In this document: positions 1 through 11,691 of the stretch, piece after piece
Layout of the letters: the number at the start of each line of letters is the position of its first letter
Numbering within the stretch: the first letter of the stretch is position 1
Assembly (NCBI RefSeq): GCF_022810405.1
Contig: NZ_JALGQE010000017.1
Location: forward strand, 1 to 64,000
Source of the DNA: Rhodococcus sp. ARC_M5
Lineage (GTDB): Bacteria; Actinomycetota; Actinomycetes; Mycobacteriales; Mycobacteriaceae
DNA length: 64,000 nucleotides
Direction of reading: 5' to 3'
The notes under the pieces: generated by a model
Databases searched by the model: none
Seen by the model: the letters and a program-made list of their open reading frames with translations, nothing else
Told to the model about the DNA's origin: nothing
Translations under genes and position numbers: made by a program

Positions 1-100
1 GGTCGCCGCGCTACTGAACAACCGCCCCAGAAAAACCCTGGGATGGGATACTCCCCTCGAGGAGTACAACAAACGACTGCTCGTTGCGACGACCACGTGA
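1..100 (+). pseudogene. IS30-family transposase, C-terminal end only (cut by window edge)
   Basis: Frame 2 is open from the first base to a TGA at 98-100. It encodes the typical IS30-family C-terminus, with the words LNNRPRKTLGWDTPLEEYN close to the end. In that family this tail follows the DDE catalytic domain. Only 32 residues are visible, so whether the element is intact upstream cannot be judged. It abuts the 3' end of phoH2, leaving a 36-bp gap that would contain the terminal inverted repeat if the element is complete. Confidence 0.7.
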
Positions 101-136
101 ACCCGTCACGAAGTTCCGCTCACATGCGCGCAGCGC

Positions 137-1462
137 CTATGCGCCCGAAGGCCCGAACTCTTCGAGCATTTCCGTCACCAGTGCCGCGATCGGTGAACGC
201 TCGCTGCGGGTGAGGGTGATGTGCGCGAAAAGTGGGTGGCCCTTGAGCTTTTCGATCACTGCAGCAACGCCGTCGTGTCGTCCGACTCGCAGGTTGTCAC
301 GCTGCGCCACGTCGTGGGTGAGTACGACGCGTGAGCCCGAACCCAGCCGGGACAGAACCGTCAGCAGGACGTTGCGCTCGAGTGACTGTGCCTCGTCGAC
401 GATGACGAAGGAATCGTGCAGCGAGCGACCGCGAATGTGCGTCAGCGGCAACACTTCCAGCATTCCGCGGGCGATGACCTCCTCCATCACCTCCGGGCTC
501 GCGAGCCCTTCGAGGGTGTCGAAGACCGCCTGACCCCACGGACCCATCTTCTCGCTCTCGCTACCGGGGAGATAGCCGAGCTCCTGGCCGCCGACGGCGT
601 AAAGAGGCCGGAAGACAACGACTTTCCGATGTGAGCGACGTTCGAGGACGGCCTCCAGCCCGGCAGTCAGCGCCAGAGCGGACTTGCCTGTACCGGCTTT
701 TCCACCGAGCGAGACGATGCCGATGCTCTCGTCGAGCAAAAGATCCAGCGCCACTCGCTGTTCTGCCGATCGACCGTGCAGGCCGAATGCCTCACGCTCA
801 CCGCGCACGAGCTGAATCTGCTTGTCGGGCGTGACGCGACCCAGCGCACTCTGCCGTCCGGCAAGCAGTCGAACTCCGGTGTGGCACGGCAGGTCTCGCG
901 CCTCGGCCAGGTCGATGACACCGTCGTTGAACAGTGTGTCCACGGCGTCGGGCTGCACGTCGAGCTCGGTCATGCCCGTCCACCCGGACGGGACGACGTC
1001 GTGTGCGTGGTACTCGTCGGCGGGAAGCCCGACAGCACCGGCCTTGACGCGCAGCGGGATGTCCTTGCTGACCAACACCACATCTTTGCCCTCGGCCGCC
1101 AGATTCAGGGCGCACGCGAGGATTCTGGAGTCGTTGGAGTCGGTCCGGAATCCGACGGGAAGAACCGAGGGATCGGTGTGGTTGAGCTCGACTTGCAGTG
1201 TGCCACCGGACGTTCCGATGGGAACCGGCTGGTCGAGTCGACCGAACTCGACGCGAAGGTCGTCGAGCATGCGCAAGGATTCCCGCGCGAACCATCCCAA
1301 TTCGTGATGGTGGCGTTTGCCCTCCAACTCGCTGATCACGATCAACGGAAGTACCACATTGTGCTCGGCGAACCGAATAACTGCCCAGGGATCCGAGAGC
1401 AGGACCGAGGTATCGAGCACGAATGTCCGAAGAGGGGCGGAAACGGAGCGTGAAGTGGTCAC
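137..1462 (-). CDS. phoH2: PhoH2-type protein: PIN-domain RNase fused to PhoH ATPase
   Basis: The protein has 441 residues. The N-terminal PIN domain (about 12-155) keeps acidic residues D17, E45 and D111. The C-terminal PhoH helicase/ATPase has Walker [10 protein letters not shown] at 253-261 and a VIVDEAQS Walker B. The mycobacterial homologue (Rv1095) couples RNA unwinding to cleavage and has been described as a toxin-antitoxin-like system with an upstream partner, PhoAT. I cannot demonstrate such a partner here. The GTG start at 1462 follows GGAG with 6-7 nt spacing. The leader is long (about 440 bp from glyA) and contains a pair of palindromic repeats. The gene order phoH2-glyA recalls M. 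tuberculosis, but without the intervening desA2. Confidence 0.9.
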   Translation of the reverse strand: MTTSRSVSAPLRTFVLDTSVLLSDPWAVIRFAEHNVVLPLIVISELEGKRHHHELGWFARESLRMLDDLRVEFGRLDQPVPIGTSGGTLQVELNHTDPSVLPVGFRTDSNDSRILACALNLAAEGKDVVLVSKDIPLRVKAGAVGLPADEYHAHDVVPSGWTGMTELDVQPDAVDTLFNDGVIDLAEARDLPCHTGVRLLAGRQSALGRVTPDKQIQLVRGEREAFGLHGRSAEQRVALDLLLDESIGIVSLGGKAGTGKSALALTAGLEAVLERRSHRKVVVFRPLYAVGGQELGYLPGSESEKMGPWGQAVFDTLEGLASPEVMEEVIARGMLEVLPLTHIRGRSLHDSFVIVDEAQSLERNVLLTVLSRLGSGSRVVLTHDVAQRDNLRVGRHDGVAAVIEKLKGHPLFAHITLTRSERSPIAALVTEMLEEFGPSGA

Positions 1463-1750
1463 GTGGGGCTCCTACGTCTGCGCGGTACCGCGCAAACTCT
1501 GTCGCTCGGCCGGTCGGGTCCGATGTGTCAGGTGACACGAGGACCGGGTACCGGCCCTCTCGCGCTCACTAGCTCAGTCACGTATCAGAACCTCCCGCAC
1601 AGGTAGCTTCCCCGCTGCCTGTTACTGCCGACGGTACCGCCGAAATCGCGTGGGGGCTCGCTGGAAGTCTGGCGTGTCGGTGAACAACGCGTTACGTCGA
1701 CATCGCCCCAGGTCGGCAGCCAACCGGTGCCGAACGCGCCCTCCCCGGAC
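1463..1750. other. Long phoH2 upstream region, no gene supported
   Basis: This is the proximal part of the 438-bp glyA-phoH2 gap. Apart from short shadow frames I see no coding sequence with a plausible start and homology. It probably holds the phoH2 promoter, which I cannot place with confidence. An ATG at 1538 opens a frame that overlaps phoH2 for hundreds of bases and resembles a frame shadow rather than an antitoxin gene. Confidence 0.4.
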
Positions 1751-1865
1751 GCGTCAATGGACCACTGCATACGTCTGAGCGCTGCAACGGTCCATTGACG
1801 CAGACCAGCGTGCTGGGTGAATGGACCACTACATACGTCTGAGCGCTGCAGTGGTCCCTTGACGC
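1751..1865. repeat. Pair of about 50-bp stem-loop repeats (copies 1 and 2)
   Basis: Copy 1 spans 1751-1801 with 13-nt arms GCGTCAATGGACC and GGTCCATTGACGC. Copy 2 spans 1817-1865 and is diverged. Both share an asymmetric core, CATACGTCTGAGCGCTGCA (one base differs before it in copy 2). The stem is extended inside by TGCA/TGCA after two unpaired positions. In copy 2 the inner bases pair (GGACCACT with AGTGGTCC) while the outer arm is degraded. The same element occurs twice at 23931-24057 in the same orientation. Both pairs lie between co-directional minus-strand genes. Confidence 0.85.
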
Positions 1866-1900
1866 GAACCGGGGCGGGTGAGGGTGGGCGAGAGCCAGGG

Positions 1901-3184
1901 TCAGCCCAGCAATCCCCAGTCTTCGAGGCCCTCGTACAGCGGCGTGCTCTGTGCCAGTTTCACGACGCGATCCTTCAGGGAATCGCTGGCCTCGCCGGTG
2001 GCCAGGGCCGTACCGATGATGTCGGCGACCTCGGTGAACTCGGCCTCGCCGAATCCGCGGGTGGCCAGTGCACCGGTGCCGATGCGCAGGCCGGAGGTGA
2101 CCATCGGCGGGCGCGGGTCGAAGGGCACTGCGTTGCGGTTGACGGTGATGCCGACCTCGTGCAGGAGGTCCTCGGCCTGCTGCCCGTTCATCTCCGAGTT
2201 GCGCAGGTCGACGAGAGCGAGGTGCACGTCGGTGCCGCCGGTGAGGACCGAGACGCCCTTGTCGGCGACGTCGGATGCGGTGAGGCGCTCGGCGAGCAGC
2301 GAGGCACCGAGGAGGGTGCGCTCCTGACGTTCCTTGAACTCGGGCGTCGCGGCGATCTTGAAGGCGACGGCCTTGGCTGCGATGGCGTGCATCAACGGCC
2401 CGCCCTGCTGGCCGGGGAACACTGCCGAGTTGAGCTTCTTGGCCCATTCCTTCTTGGCCAGGATGATGCCGGAGCGGGGTCCGCCGAGGGTCTTGTGCAC
2501 GGTGGAGGAGACGACGTCTGCGTACGGCACGGGCGAGGGGTGCACGCCTGCGGCGACGAGTCCGGCGAAGTGCGCCATGTCGACCCACAGCAGGGCGCCC
2601 ACTTCGTCGGCGATAGAGCGGAACGCAGCGAAGTCCTGGTGGCGCGGGTAGGCCGACCATCCGGCGATGAGCACCTGCGGCTTGGCGGCGATGGCCTGCT
2701 TGCGCACCTCGTCCATGTCGATGCGGTGGTCTTCTTTGCTGACGCCGTAGGACTCGACCTCGTAGAGCTTGCCCGAGAAGTTGAGCTTCATGCCGTGGGT
2801 GAGGTGGCCGCCGTGTGCCAGGTCGAGGCCCATGATCTTGTCGCCCGGGTTGATCAGCGCCATCAGCACGGCCGCGTTGGCCTGTGCGCCTGCGTGCGGT
2901 TGCACGTTGGCGAACTCGGCACCGAAGAGTTTGTTGGCGCGGTTGCGCGCGAGATCCTCGACGATGTCGACGTGTTCGCAACCGCCGTAGTAGCGGCGGC
3001 CGGGGTAGCCCTCGGCGTACTTGTTGGTCAGGACGCTGCCCTGGGCCTGTAGCACCGCGCGGGGGACGAAGTTCTCCGACGCGATCATCTCGAGAGTGTC
3101 GCGCTGACGTCCCAGTTCACCGGCCATCGCCTCGGCGACCTCGGGATCGAGTTCGGCCAGTGACAGGTTGTTGACGTCAGTCAT
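1901..3184 (-). CDS. glyA: Serine hydroxymethyltransferase
   Basis: This PLP enzyme interconverts serine and glycine while charging tetrahydrofolate to 5,10-methylene-THF. The 427-residue product has the family signatures IASENFVP, the tyrosine-rich YPGRRYYGG block and the PLP-lysine block [13 protein letters not shown]. The ATG at 3184 (MTDVNN) is chosen over an in-frame TTG at 3199 because GGAG sits 9 nt upstream. Only 44 bp separate it from the stop of the DUF885 gene, so the two may be co-transcribed and there is no room for a glycine riboswitch. Confidence 0.96.
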   Translation of the reverse strand: MTDVNNLSLAELDPEVAEAMAGELGRQRDTLEMIASENFVPRAVLQAQGSVLTNKYAEGYPGRRYYGGCEHVDIVEDLARNRANKLFGAEFANVQPHAGAQANAAVLMALINPGDKIMGLDLAHGGHLTHGMKLNFSGKLYEVESYGVSKEDHRIDMDEVRKQAIAAKPQVLIAGWSAYPRHQDFAAFRSIADEVGALLWVDMAHFAGLVAAGVHPSPVPYADVVSSTVHKTLGGPRSGIILAKKEWAKKLNSAVFPGQQGGPLMHAIAAKAVAFKIAATPEFKERQERTLLGASLLAERLTASDVADKGVSVLTGGTDVHLALVDLRNSEMNGQQAEDLLHEVGITVNRNAVPFDPRPPMVTSGLRIGTGALATRGFGEAEFTEVADIIGTALATGEASDSLKDRVVKLAQSTPLYEGLEDWGLLG

Positions 3185-3228
3185 AACAGGAGTCTCCAAG
3201 GGACAGCAGAGTAAGGGGCTATGCCAGT

Positions 3229-4425
3229 TTACGAGACGCGCAGTGCACCGGGTGTCAGTGGCTCGTCGAGCAGCCTGCCGAACAGTTGCGCGCGCGCACT
3301 GGCCGTCTCACCACGGTCGAGCCAGCCGGCGAGCAGCTTGTAGCCCTCGACGTAGGTGCTGATGTAGGCGCGCCAGAGCGGGGAGGACAGAAACCGCAGG
3401 CTGTGCCGGGCCCGCTGGGGTGATGCCAGTGACCATCTCTCGAGGTACGCAGCCACGTCGTCCTCGCTCTTGTGCTGATCGTGCAGCAGCAGCGCGGCAT
3501 CCTGCCGAACCCCCAACAGCTGGCTCGACGCGGCCGCGAGACGCTCGGCCTTCTCGCCGTCGAATCGCAGCCCCAGATCGGCGTAGATCTCCTGCGCCCA
3601 CAGTCCCCAGCCTTCGCCGACGACGGCTCCGAGCGCGTGATCGGCCAGCCCCTCGGCCATCAGACACTGCGGGGTGTTGACCAGGAACAGCGTCTGCTCG
3701 AGTTGGCCTGCGCCGACCAACCCGGTCTCCTTGCGGCAGTGCTCGGTGTGGTGTCCGGGATAGGACTCGTGCGCGATCAGGTGGGGCAGGTTGGCCATCT
3801 GCTGTTCGATGTCGGAGTTGATCGCGACGGTGGACTGGAAGTTGCCGAGGTAGTAGTTGAAGCCGGACCACGGCTTGTCGCCGACTACCTCATACGTCAC
3901 CTTCTCGTTCTCGGGCAACGAGTATTCGGCGCGGACGCGGTCGCGCAATGCGGACGAGAACGCCTCGACGCAGTCCTGCAGTCGGTCGGCCGGAATCACG
4001 TCGGCGCGGCGATGCGCGATCAACCGTTCACCGAGCGAACCGGGACCGGCGAGGACCTCGTCCATCTTGCGATGAGCCTGCAGGTACTGGTCCTGATCGC
4101 CCGGAGCGATGCGGACGTCGAAGTAGGAGTACACCTCGTCGACGAAGCCGATGTCCTCGCCTGCGAACTTGCGCGCCGAGCATTCGAGAGCGCGCAGGTG
4201 AACATCGAGGAACGTCGTGCGCTCGGGTGTCAGGTCGACGTTGCCGAGCTCGGCGCGCAGTGTCTGTGCTCGACGGATCAGCTCACGCGGCTCGGGCGCG
4301 GGGGCGTTCTCGGTGGTGCGACGCAACTCGGGATCGCCGGTGTACGCGTCGACGAATCCGTCTTCGAGCCGGTCGAAACTCAGGCCCAGCAGCAGGTATT
4401 CACGAACGAGGGAAGCAGCATCCAT
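3229..4425 (-). CDS. DUF885 family protein (putative zinc peptidase-like)
   Basis: The 398-residue protein contains [11 protein letters not shown], the histidine/glutamate motif characteristic of DUF885 proteins and reminiscent of gluzincin metallopeptidases. No signal peptide is seen, so it is probably cytoplasmic. The substrate is unknown. It lies immediately upstream of glyA, a position not occupied in the M. tuberculosis block that this region otherwise matches, and is divergent from coaA with a 135-bp shared promoter region (4426-4560). Confidence 0.8.
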   Translation of the reverse strand: MDAASLVREYLLLGLSFDRLEDGFVDAYTGDPELRRTTENAPAPEPRELIRRAQTLRAELGNVDLTPERTTFLDVHLRALECSARKFAGEDIGFVDEVYSYFDVRIAPGDQDQYLQAHRKMDEVLAGPGSLGERLIAHRRADVIPADRLQDCVEAFSSALRDRVRAEYSLPENEKVTYEVVGDKPWSGFNYYLGNFQSTVAINSDIEQQMANLPHLIAHESYPGHHTEHCRKETGLVGAGQLEQTLFLVNTPQCLMAEGLADHALGAVVGEGWGLWAQEIYADLGLRFDGEKAERLAAASSQLLGVRQDAALLLHDQHKSEDDVAAYLERWSLASPQRARHSLRFLSSPLWRAYISTYVEGYKLLAGWLDRGETASARAQLFGRLLDEPLTPGALRVS

Positions 4426-4560
4426 ATCCGAACCCTAGTACGGCGAACGACCCCGCCCGTGCGTGACGGACCGGCACCGAGCACAATCGGGAACCATGCG
4501 ACTCGCGCTCGACAGGAGCTCAGCCGATTCCTCTGCAGCTCCGACCAGTTGGAGCCGTGC

Positions 4561-5484
4561 GTGAGCGAGTCCAGTCCGTACGTCGAGTTCGACCGTGTGC
4601 AGTGGCGCACGCTGCGCCAATCGACGCCCCTGGTGCTGACCGAGGAAGAACTCGTCGGCCTGCGCGGTCTCGGTGAACAAATCGATCTGGACGAGGTGGC
4701 CGAGGTCTACCTGCCGCTCGCACGATTGATCCACCTCCAGGTCGCCGCCCGGCAACGACTGTTCGCCGCGACCGCGACGTTCCTCGGCGAGAAGCATCCC
4801 GACCGTCAGGTCCCGTTCGTCATCGGTGTCGCGGGGAGCGTCGCCGTCGGAAAGTCGACGACGGCCCGTGTGCTGCAGGCACTCCTGGCTCGGTGGGACC
4901 ATCATCCGCGGGTCGATCTGGTCACCACCGACGGATTCCTGTATCCGACGGCCGAGCTCATGCGTCGAGGCATCCTGCATCGCAAGGGATTTCCCGAGAG
5001 TTACGACAGGCGCAAGCTGCTCAGATTCGTCACCGAGGTCAAGTCCGGGGCCGAAGAGGTGGGCGCTCCCGTCTACTCGCACGTCTCGTACGACATCGTC
5101 AAGGGTCAGTATCACATGGTCCGGCAGCCCGACATCCTGATCGTGGAGGGGCTCAACGTATTACAGACCGGACCGCGGTTGATGGTCTCGGATCTGTTCG
5201 ACTTCTCGATCTACGTCGACGCTCGGATCGAGGACATCGAGAGTTGGTACGTCAAACGCTTCCTGGCGCTACGCAAGACGTCGTTCACCGATCCGTCCTC
5301 GCACTTCCATCACTACGCCGGCCTATCCGACGATCACGCGCAGATCGCGGCCGAGGATCTGTGGCATTCGATCAACCTGCCCAACCTCGTGGAGAACATC
5401 CTGCCGACGCGACCGCGGGCGACGATGGTGCTGCGCAAGGACACCGACCACGCGATCAACCGGCTGCGGCTTCGAAAGTTGTAG
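4561..5484 (+). CDS. coaA: Pantothenate kinase, type I
   Basis: This enzyme catalyses ATP-dependent phosphorylation of pantothenate, the first and controlling step of coenzyme A synthesis. The 307-residue product matches the usual length (about 312 in M. tuberculosis). It has the P-loop [12 protein letters not shown] near residue 95, TTDGFLYP and the YYDRRK-like SYDRRKLL segment of PanK-I. The GTG at 4561 is selected because GGAG lies 6-7 nt upstream and the homologous N-terminus begins there. The open frame extends far upstream only because it shadows the divergent DUF885 gene. Confidence 0.96.
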   Translation: MSESSPYVEFDRVQWRTLRQSTPLVLTEEELVGLRGLGEQIDLDEVAEVYLPLARLIHLQVAARQRLFAATATFLGEKHPDRQVPFVIGVAGSVAVGKSTTARVLQALLARWDHHPRVDLVTTDGFLYPTAELMRRGILHRKGFPESYDRRKLLRFVTEVKSGAEEVGAPVYSHVSYDIVKGQYHMVRQPDILIVEGLNVLQTGPRLMVSDLFDFSIYVDARIEDIESWYVKRFLALRKTSFTDPSSHFHHYAGLSDDHAQIAAEDLWHSINLPNLVENILPTRPRATMVLRKDTDHAINRLRLRKL

Positions 5485-5505
5485 ATCCAGGTCGTGAGCG
5501 GAAAT

Positions 5506-5521
5506 TCGTAGCAGGCTACGA
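5506..5521. terminator. Short palindrome between convergent coaA and prenyltransferase genes
   Basis: TCGTAGC and GCTACGA are separated by two bases in the 83-bp gap between two convergent stop codons. The position fits a terminator, but there is no clear U-tract, so this is tentative. Confidence 0.3.
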
Positions 5522-5567
5522 GCTGGAGTGCAGCCTGCGGAATGACCAGACAGTCCAGCCGTGCACG

Positions 5568-6389
5568 TCAGATGCCGAAGCGTCGGTGTCTGGCGGCGAA
5601 GTCGCGCAGTGCGCGCAAGAAGTCGACGCGACGGAATTCGGGCCAGTAGGCCTCGGTGAACCAGATTTCCGAGTACGCGCTCTGCCACAGCAGGAAGCCG
5701 GAGAGTCGCTGCTCGCCCGAGGTGCGGATGACGAGATCCGGATCGGGTTGGCCGGAGGTGTAGAGGTGGCTGCCGATTTCGTCGACGTTGATGGAGGCCA
5801 CCAGCTCCTCGCCGCTGACGCCCTCGGCGATCTTCTCGCTCACCAGTGACTGCACGGCGTCGGCGATTTCCTGCCGACCGCCGTATCCGACGGCGACGTT
5901 GACGTGCGTTCCCGACCGACCCTCGGTGAGCGCAGCTGCTTCCTTGAGTCGCCGCGAGGTCGACGCGGGCAGCAGATCGAGGGTGCCGACGAGTTTGACG
6001 CCCCAGTTCATCTCGGGCCCGCAGATCTCCTCTACGACGTCGGTGATGATGTCGAGCAACGAATCCAATTCGTCGGCGTCGCGGCGGAGATTCTCGGTGG
6101 AGAGCAGGTAGATGGTGGCCATCTCGATCCCGGCGGCGTCGCACCAGCCGAGCATCTCGGCGATCTTCAGGGCCCCCATGCGGTGCCCGTGCGCGACGTC
6201 GGTGAACCCGTTCTCCCGCGCCCAGCGGCGATTGCCGTCGCACATCACTGCTACGTGACGCGGGTGCTGAACTCCTTCGAGCTGGCTCAGCAGACGCCGC
6301 TCGTACACGTTGTAGAGAACGCCGCGGACCTTCTGCGGAATGATCACCACTGCTTCGTCACCGCTGCTCTCATCACCACGAAGGATCAC
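5568..6389 (-). CDS. Short-chain Z-isoprenyl diphosphate synthase (Rv1086-like, Z,E-farnesyl diphosphate synthase)
   Basis: This is a member of the cis-prenyltransferase (UppS) family. HVAVMCDGNRRWAREN carries the catalytic Asp and diphosphate-binding Arg residues. ATIYLLSTEN and the C-terminal DPDLVIRTSGEQRLSGFLLWQSAYSE block complete the active site (segments quoted separately). Sequence and neighbours match M. tuberculosis Rv1086, which makes omega,E,Z-farnesyl diphosphate, the precursor for decaprenyl phosphate carrier lipid. The product is 273 residues from GTG 6389. Comparison with that family favours a start near GTG 6350/6347 (VVIIPQKVRG), giving about 260 residues. It is divergent from the hemolysin III gene. 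Confidence 0.9.
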   Translation of the reverse strand: MILRGDESSGDEAVVIIPQKVRGVLYNVYERRLLSQLEGVQHPRHVAVMCDGNRRWARENGFTDVAHGHRMGALKIAEMLGWCDAAGIEMATIYLLSTENLRRDADELDSLLDIITDVVEEICGPEMNWGVKLVGTLDLLPASTSRRLKEAAALTEGRSGTHVNVAVGYGGRQEIADAVQSLVSEKIAEGVSGEELVASINVDEIGSHLYTSGQPDPDLVIRTSGEQRLSGFLLWQSAYSEIWFTEAYWPEFRRVDFLRALRDFAARHRRFGI

Positions 6390-6433
6390 CTTACGCCGAC
6401 GTCTGCGAGCCGGTCGCCGGTACAGTAGCGTCG

Positions 6434-6455
6434 GAACCTACGGTTGCGTAGGTTC
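6434..6455. promoter_or_regulatory. Perfect 8-bp inverted repeat, operator-like
   Basis: GAACCTAC, 6-nt spacer GGTTGC, GTAGGTTC. It lies in the divergent promoter region, 27 bp before the ATG of the hemolysin III gene and 45 bp from the prenyltransferase start. Size and symmetry suit a TetR-type dimer. No cognate regulator is encoded nearby. Confidence 0.45.
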
Positions 6456-6482
6456 AGCGGACGGCACGGGAGGCAATCTTTC

Positions 6483-7148
6483 ATGACGATGTTCGGACTG
6501 GACGAGATACCGGTCAAACCTCGCATGCGCGGCTGGATTCACCTGTACGCGTTCGGCGTGGCAGTGGTGTGCGCGATCACTCTCGTCACGCTCGCGTTCA
6601 GCATGGTCTCGGTCAGTGCGGGTGTGGCCGTGAGCGTGTATTCCATCACCGTCTGCGGCGTGTTCGGGGTCAGTGCCACCTATCACCGTGTGCACTGGAA
6701 GACCACGGCGTCGCAGATCTGGATGAAACGCGCCGATCATTCGATGATCTTCCTGTTCATCGCTGGTAGCTACACCCCGTTCGCCGTGCTGGGTCTGCCC
6801 GCCTCGACCGGACGCACGCTCCTGATCGTCGTATGGGTCGGAGCCCTGGCCGGGGTGGCTCTGAAGATGTTGTGGCCCACCGCTCCCCGATGGGTCGGGG
6901 TACCGCTGTACCTGATTCTGGGCTGGGCCATCGTCCCGGTGGCTCCGACGCTCATCGAGCAGGTCGGGTACGCACCGTTTCTCCTGCTGCTCGTGGGTGG
7001 GATCTTCTACAGCGTCGGGGCGGTGCTGTATGCCACCAAGTGGCCCAACCCGTGGCCGACGACATTCGGCCATCACGAGTTCTTCCACGCGGCAACGGTC
7101 TTGGCGGCGATCTGCCATCTGGTCGCCGTGTGGCTCGTGCTGTTCTAG
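6483..7148 (+). CDS. Hemolysin III / PAQR-family membrane protein
   Basis: The 221-residue integral membrane protein has about seven hydrophobic segments. PAQR-type metal-site motifs are present: SATYHRVHW early, KRADHSMIFLFIAGSYTPF in the middle, and HHEFFHAATVLAAICH near the C-terminus. Bacterial members are called hemolysin III, but their physiological role is unsettled and the superfamily includes lipid-linked hydrolases. The ATG at 6483 has GGGAGG about 10 nt upstream. The M. tuberculosis counterpart is Rv1085c, and the flanking genes agree. Confidence 0.87.
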   Translation: MTMFGLDEIPVKPRMRGWIHLYAFGVAVVCAITLVTLAFSMVSVSAGVAVSVYSITVCGVFGVSATYHRVHWKTTASQIWMKRADHSMIFLFIAGSYTPFAVLGLPASTGRTLLIVVWVGALAGVALKMLWPTAPRWVGVPLYLILGWAIVPVAPTLIEQVGYAPFLLLLVGGIFYSVGAVLYATKWPNPWPTTFGHHEFFHAATVLAAICHLVAVWLVLF

Positions 7149-7200
7149 GCACCCATCAGCTGGTTCTGTACGCCTCGTCTCGGTACATCGACGAGCGCGG

Positions 7201-9209
<2,009 letters not shown>

Positions 9210-9210
<1 letters not shown>

Positions 9211-9482
9211 CAGGTCTCGTCGGGGACGGCGGGTTTGGGTCGATTCCGTTCCGATGGGGCCGCATCCGCTATACCGCCACGATCGGTGCCCTCGTCGAGA
9301 GCCTGATCCAGCGTCGGATCCTCCTGCTCGAACGTGGCAGGCAGACGCTTGATCTTCTTGTTCATCGACCAGATCAACAGTGCCGTTCCGACCAGCAGTG
9401 CCACCAGTATCACCAGACCGATCGGCGAGGACTTGCCGAACTCGGGGCCGGTGGGCTGCTGGGCGAGGATCGAAACGATCAT
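9210..9482 (-). CDS. Small single-pass membrane protein (Rv1083-like)
   Basis: The 90-residue protein has one transmembrane helix (about 20-42, [17 protein letters not shown]) followed by a basic then acidic cytoplasmic tail. The ATG at 9482 overlaps the mca stop codon (ATGA) and its own stop overlaps the DUF255 start, so translation of all three is likely coupled. The function is not known. Position and size match M. tuberculosis Rv1083, conserved beside mca. Confidence 0.85.
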
Positions 9483-10354
9483 TTGTCGGTCTCTTCTATT
9501 CCGGCGAACAGGTCCGTCTCGGGCAGCGACGTCGTGACCCGAGTGCGTGCCAGTTCGAACTCCTCGGTGGGCCACAACTTGCGCTGCACGTCCAGCGGCA
9601 CGGCGAAGAAGGATCCGTTGGGATCGATCTGCGTTGCATGCGCCCGCAGGGCATCGTCGCGCTGATCGAAGTGATCACCGACGGTGACCTGCGTCGTGAT
9701 ACGACCCATGATCTCGTCGCGCTGACCGTCCCACCGCTTCAGCCAGTCGACGAACGGGCTTTCTTCACCGCGGTCGATGAACCAATCGTGGAAGAGCTGC
9801 ATGCGCTTACGGATGAACCCGTGCGAGTAGTAGAGCTTGAGCGGAGTCCAGGGCGCACCCGCATCGGGGAAACGCTCGGCGTCTCCTGCTGCTTCCCACG
9901 CCGCCATCGAGACCTCGTGGCACCGAATGTGGTCGGGGTGGGGGTAACCGCCGCGCTCGTCGTAGGTGGTGATGACGTGGGGCTTGAACTCGCGAACGAC
10001 CTTCACCAGGGCCTCGGTCGAGACCTCCAACGGAACCAAGGCGAAGCAGCCGTCGGGTAGCGGTGGCATCGGGTCGCCCTCGGGCAATCCGGAGTCCTCG
10101 AAGCCGAGCCAGGTCTGCTGCACGCCGAGGATGCGGGCAGCCTCGGCCATTTCCTCGCGTCGAACATCCCGGATGCGCTCGTGCACGCCGGGAATGTCCA
10201 TCGCCGGATTGAGGATGTCTCCCCGCTCGCCACCGGTGAGGGTCACGACCAGAACATCGTGTCCTTCGGCCGCGTAGCGAGCCGTTGTCGCAGCGCCTTT
10301 GCTGGATTCGTCGTCGGGATGGGCATGTACTGCCATGAGCCGCAGTCCGGACAC
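9479..10354 (-). CDS. mca: Mycothiol S-conjugate amidase
   Basis: This zinc amidase cleaves mycothiol-toxin conjugates into a mercapturic acid and GlcN-Ins, the actinobacterial detoxification route. The 291-residue product has [11 protein letters not shown] at 10-20 (H12 and D15 are zinc ligands in the family) and [11 protein letters not shown] in the middle, which supplies the third ligand. The GTG at 10354 is chosen because GAGG lies 6 nt upstream and the protein then aligns with the usual N-terminus [15 protein letters not shown]. It is the first gene of a three-gene overlapping operon and is divergent from the DUF4307 gene. Confidence 0.95.
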   Translation of the reverse strand: MSGLRLMAVHAHPDDESSKGAATTARYAAEGHDVLVVTLTGGERGDILNPAMDIPGVHERIRDVRREEMAEAARILGVQQTWLGFEDSGLPEGDPMPPLPDGCFALVPLEVSTEALVKVVREFKPHVITTYDERGGYPHPDHIRCHEVSMAAWEAAGDAERFPDAGAPWTPLKLYYSHGFIRKRMQLFHDWFIDRGEESPFVDWLKRWDGQRDEIMGRITTQVTVGDHFDQRDDALRAHATQIDPNGSFFAVPLDVQRKLWPTEEFELARTRVTTSLPETDLFAGIEETDK

Positions 10355-10458
10355 GTTCTTCCTCACCTCGGATTCGCCTGATTCTTGCCTGCCCCTATAG
10401 TTCCACCTGACGCCGACAGGCCCCCAGCGGCACCCCCGAATCGATCCCGAGAGCGGCC

Positions 10459-10899
10459 ATGACCAACGCACTTCCCGCAGGTAGATACCCGTCGGGTTCC
10501 GGCCCCAGCGGTATTCGGCAGGCCCCGAAACGTGCGACGAAGATCGCATTGGTGGCCTTGGTCCTGCTGGTCGGGGTGGGCGTGGCCTACTACGCGTACA
10601 GCAAGTTCTCGGTCAAACCGATCGAGGGCAGTCAACTTTCGTTCGACATCGTCGACGACTCCACGATGTCGATCCGTTTCAGCGTCACCCGACAGGACCC
10701 CGAACAACCGGCCGTGTGCATCGTCCGTGTTCGCTCACGCGACGGCTCCGAGACCGGCAGGCGTGAGCTGTACATCCCACCGGAGCCCAGGTCCACCACC
10801 GTGGAGCTGACCACCGAGGTGACGACGTCGGCTGCCCCTGCCGTCGGCGACGTCTACGGCTGCAGCCTCGATGTTCCCGAATATTTACGAGCCCGATAG
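10459..10899 (+). CDS. DUF4307 membrane protein (Rv1081c-like)
   Basis: The 146-residue protein has a short cytoplasmic N-terminus, one transmembrane segment (about 28-48) and an extracytoplasmic beta-rich domain with two cysteines (CIVRV and YGCSLDV). That layout matches DUF4307 proteins. The role is unknown. The gene lies between mca (divergent) and greA, as in mycobacteria. Confidence 0.85.
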   Translation: MTNALPAGRYPSGSGPSGIRQAPKRATKIALVALVLLVGVGVAYYAYSKFSVKPIEGSQLSFDIVDDSTMSIRFSVTRQDPEQPAVCIVRVRSRDGSETGRRELYIPPEPRSTTVELTTEVTTSAAPAVGDVYGCSLDVPEYLRAR

Positions 10900-10932
10900 G
10901 CGAACTGCCTGTTCGTGGTAAGGTCAGGTCAT

Positions 10933-11050
10933 ACACGGCCACCGCAGTAGGTGCCGTGTATTGCTGCATTGCGGGCAGGGTTCACCTGCGAACGATGACG
11001 ACGGCTCCAGGATGTGGGCCGACCAAGGGGATCCAACCATTGGAGTCCCC
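10933..11050 (+). promoter_or_regulatory. Two leader hairpins upstream of greA
   Basis: A first imperfect hairpin (10933-10959) pairs ACACGGCCACC with GGTGCCGTGT. A second (11027-11050) pairs GGGGATCCAA with TTGGAGTCCCC across a 3-nt loop with one bulge. They occupy the 225-bp DUF4307-greA gap. The first could terminate the DUF4307 transcript, and either could be part of the greA leader. No U-tract follows them. Confidence 0.35.
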
Positions 11051-11124
11051 TGTTCGTTGCGTGCCCTACCTGCTCAGAGACCGGAATCCGAACTCGAGAT
11101 TCCGACTACGAGGGAGTGATCGAG

Positions 11125-11619
11125 ATGACCGAGACCCAGGTGACCTGGCTTACCCAGGAATCACACGACAGGCTCAAGAGCGAACTCGACCAGCTCATTT
11201 CCAATCGCCCCGTCATCGCCGCCGAGATCAACGAGCGTCGCGAAGAGGGCGATCTGAAGGAGAACGGCGGCTACCACGCGGCGCGCGAGGAGCAGGGCCA
11301 GCAGGAAGCACGTATCCGCCAGCTGCAGGAGCTGCTCAACAATGCGAAGGTCGGCGAGGCACCCACTCAGTCCGGCGTCGCCCTGCCCGGGTCCGTCGTC
11401 AAGGTCTACTACGACGGCGACGAGTCCGACACCGAGACGTTCCTGATCGCCACCCGCGAAGAGGGTGCCCGCGACAACAAGCTCGAGGTGTACTCCCCCG
11501 CGTCACCGCTGGGCGGATCGCTCATCGACGCCAAGGTCGGCGACACCCGCGAGTACACGCTGCCCAACGGCAAGACCATGAAGGTCACGCTCGTCAGTGC
11601 GGAGCCGTACCACACGTAA
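11125..11619 (+). CDS. greA: Transcription elongation factor GreA
   Basis: This factor stimulates transcript cleavage by backtracked RNA polymerase. The 164-residue product has the same length as in M. tuberculosis. The N-terminal coiled coil (about 10-80) carries the tip acidic pair in [16 protein letters not shown], and the C-terminal FKBP-like domain ends in [14 protein letters not shown]. The ATG at 11125 has GGGAG 8 nt upstream. A strong terminator follows. Confidence 0.96.
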   Translation: MTETQVTWLTQESHDRLKSELDQLISNRPVIAAEINERREEGDLKENGGYHAAREEQGQQEARIRQLQELLNNAKVGEAPTQSGVALPGSVVKVYYDGDESDTETFLIATREEGARDNKLEVYSPASPLGGSLIDAKVGDTREYTLPNGKTMKVTLVSAEPYHT

Positions 11620-11641
11620 GCCTTCGCACAGAGGACGCAAA

Positions 11642-11679
11642 AGCACCCCCGGCCGCCGAGCGACCGGGGGTGCTCTTCT
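11642..11679. terminator. Rho-independent bidirectional terminator
   Basis: An 11-bp GC-rich stem, AGCACCCCCGG with CCGGGGGTGCT, has an 11-nt loop. It is flanked by an A-run on the left and a T-rich stretch (CTTCT) on the right. It separates the convergent greA and ABC permease genes. Confidence 0.85.
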
Positions 11680-11691
11680 GTCCGAATGCTG

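Noticed and set aside
1463-1538. PhoAT-like antitoxin gene upstream of phoH2
   Set aside because: The only start (ATG 1538) opens a frame that runs on for 246 codons inside phoH2 without homology that I can see.
3185-3228. Glycine riboswitch ahead of glyA
   Set aside because: The gap to the upstream gene is only 44 bp, too short for a glycine aptamer.
3472-5484. 670-residue plus-strand frame spanning the DUF885 gene and coaA
   Set aside because: Only the part from GTG 4561 resembles pantothenate kinase and has a ribosome-binding site. The upstream part is antisense to the DUF885 gene.
6952-7152. Minus-strand arginine-rich frame opposite the hemolysin III gene
   Set aside because: It has the composition of a GC-rich shadow frame, with no start signal and no domain.
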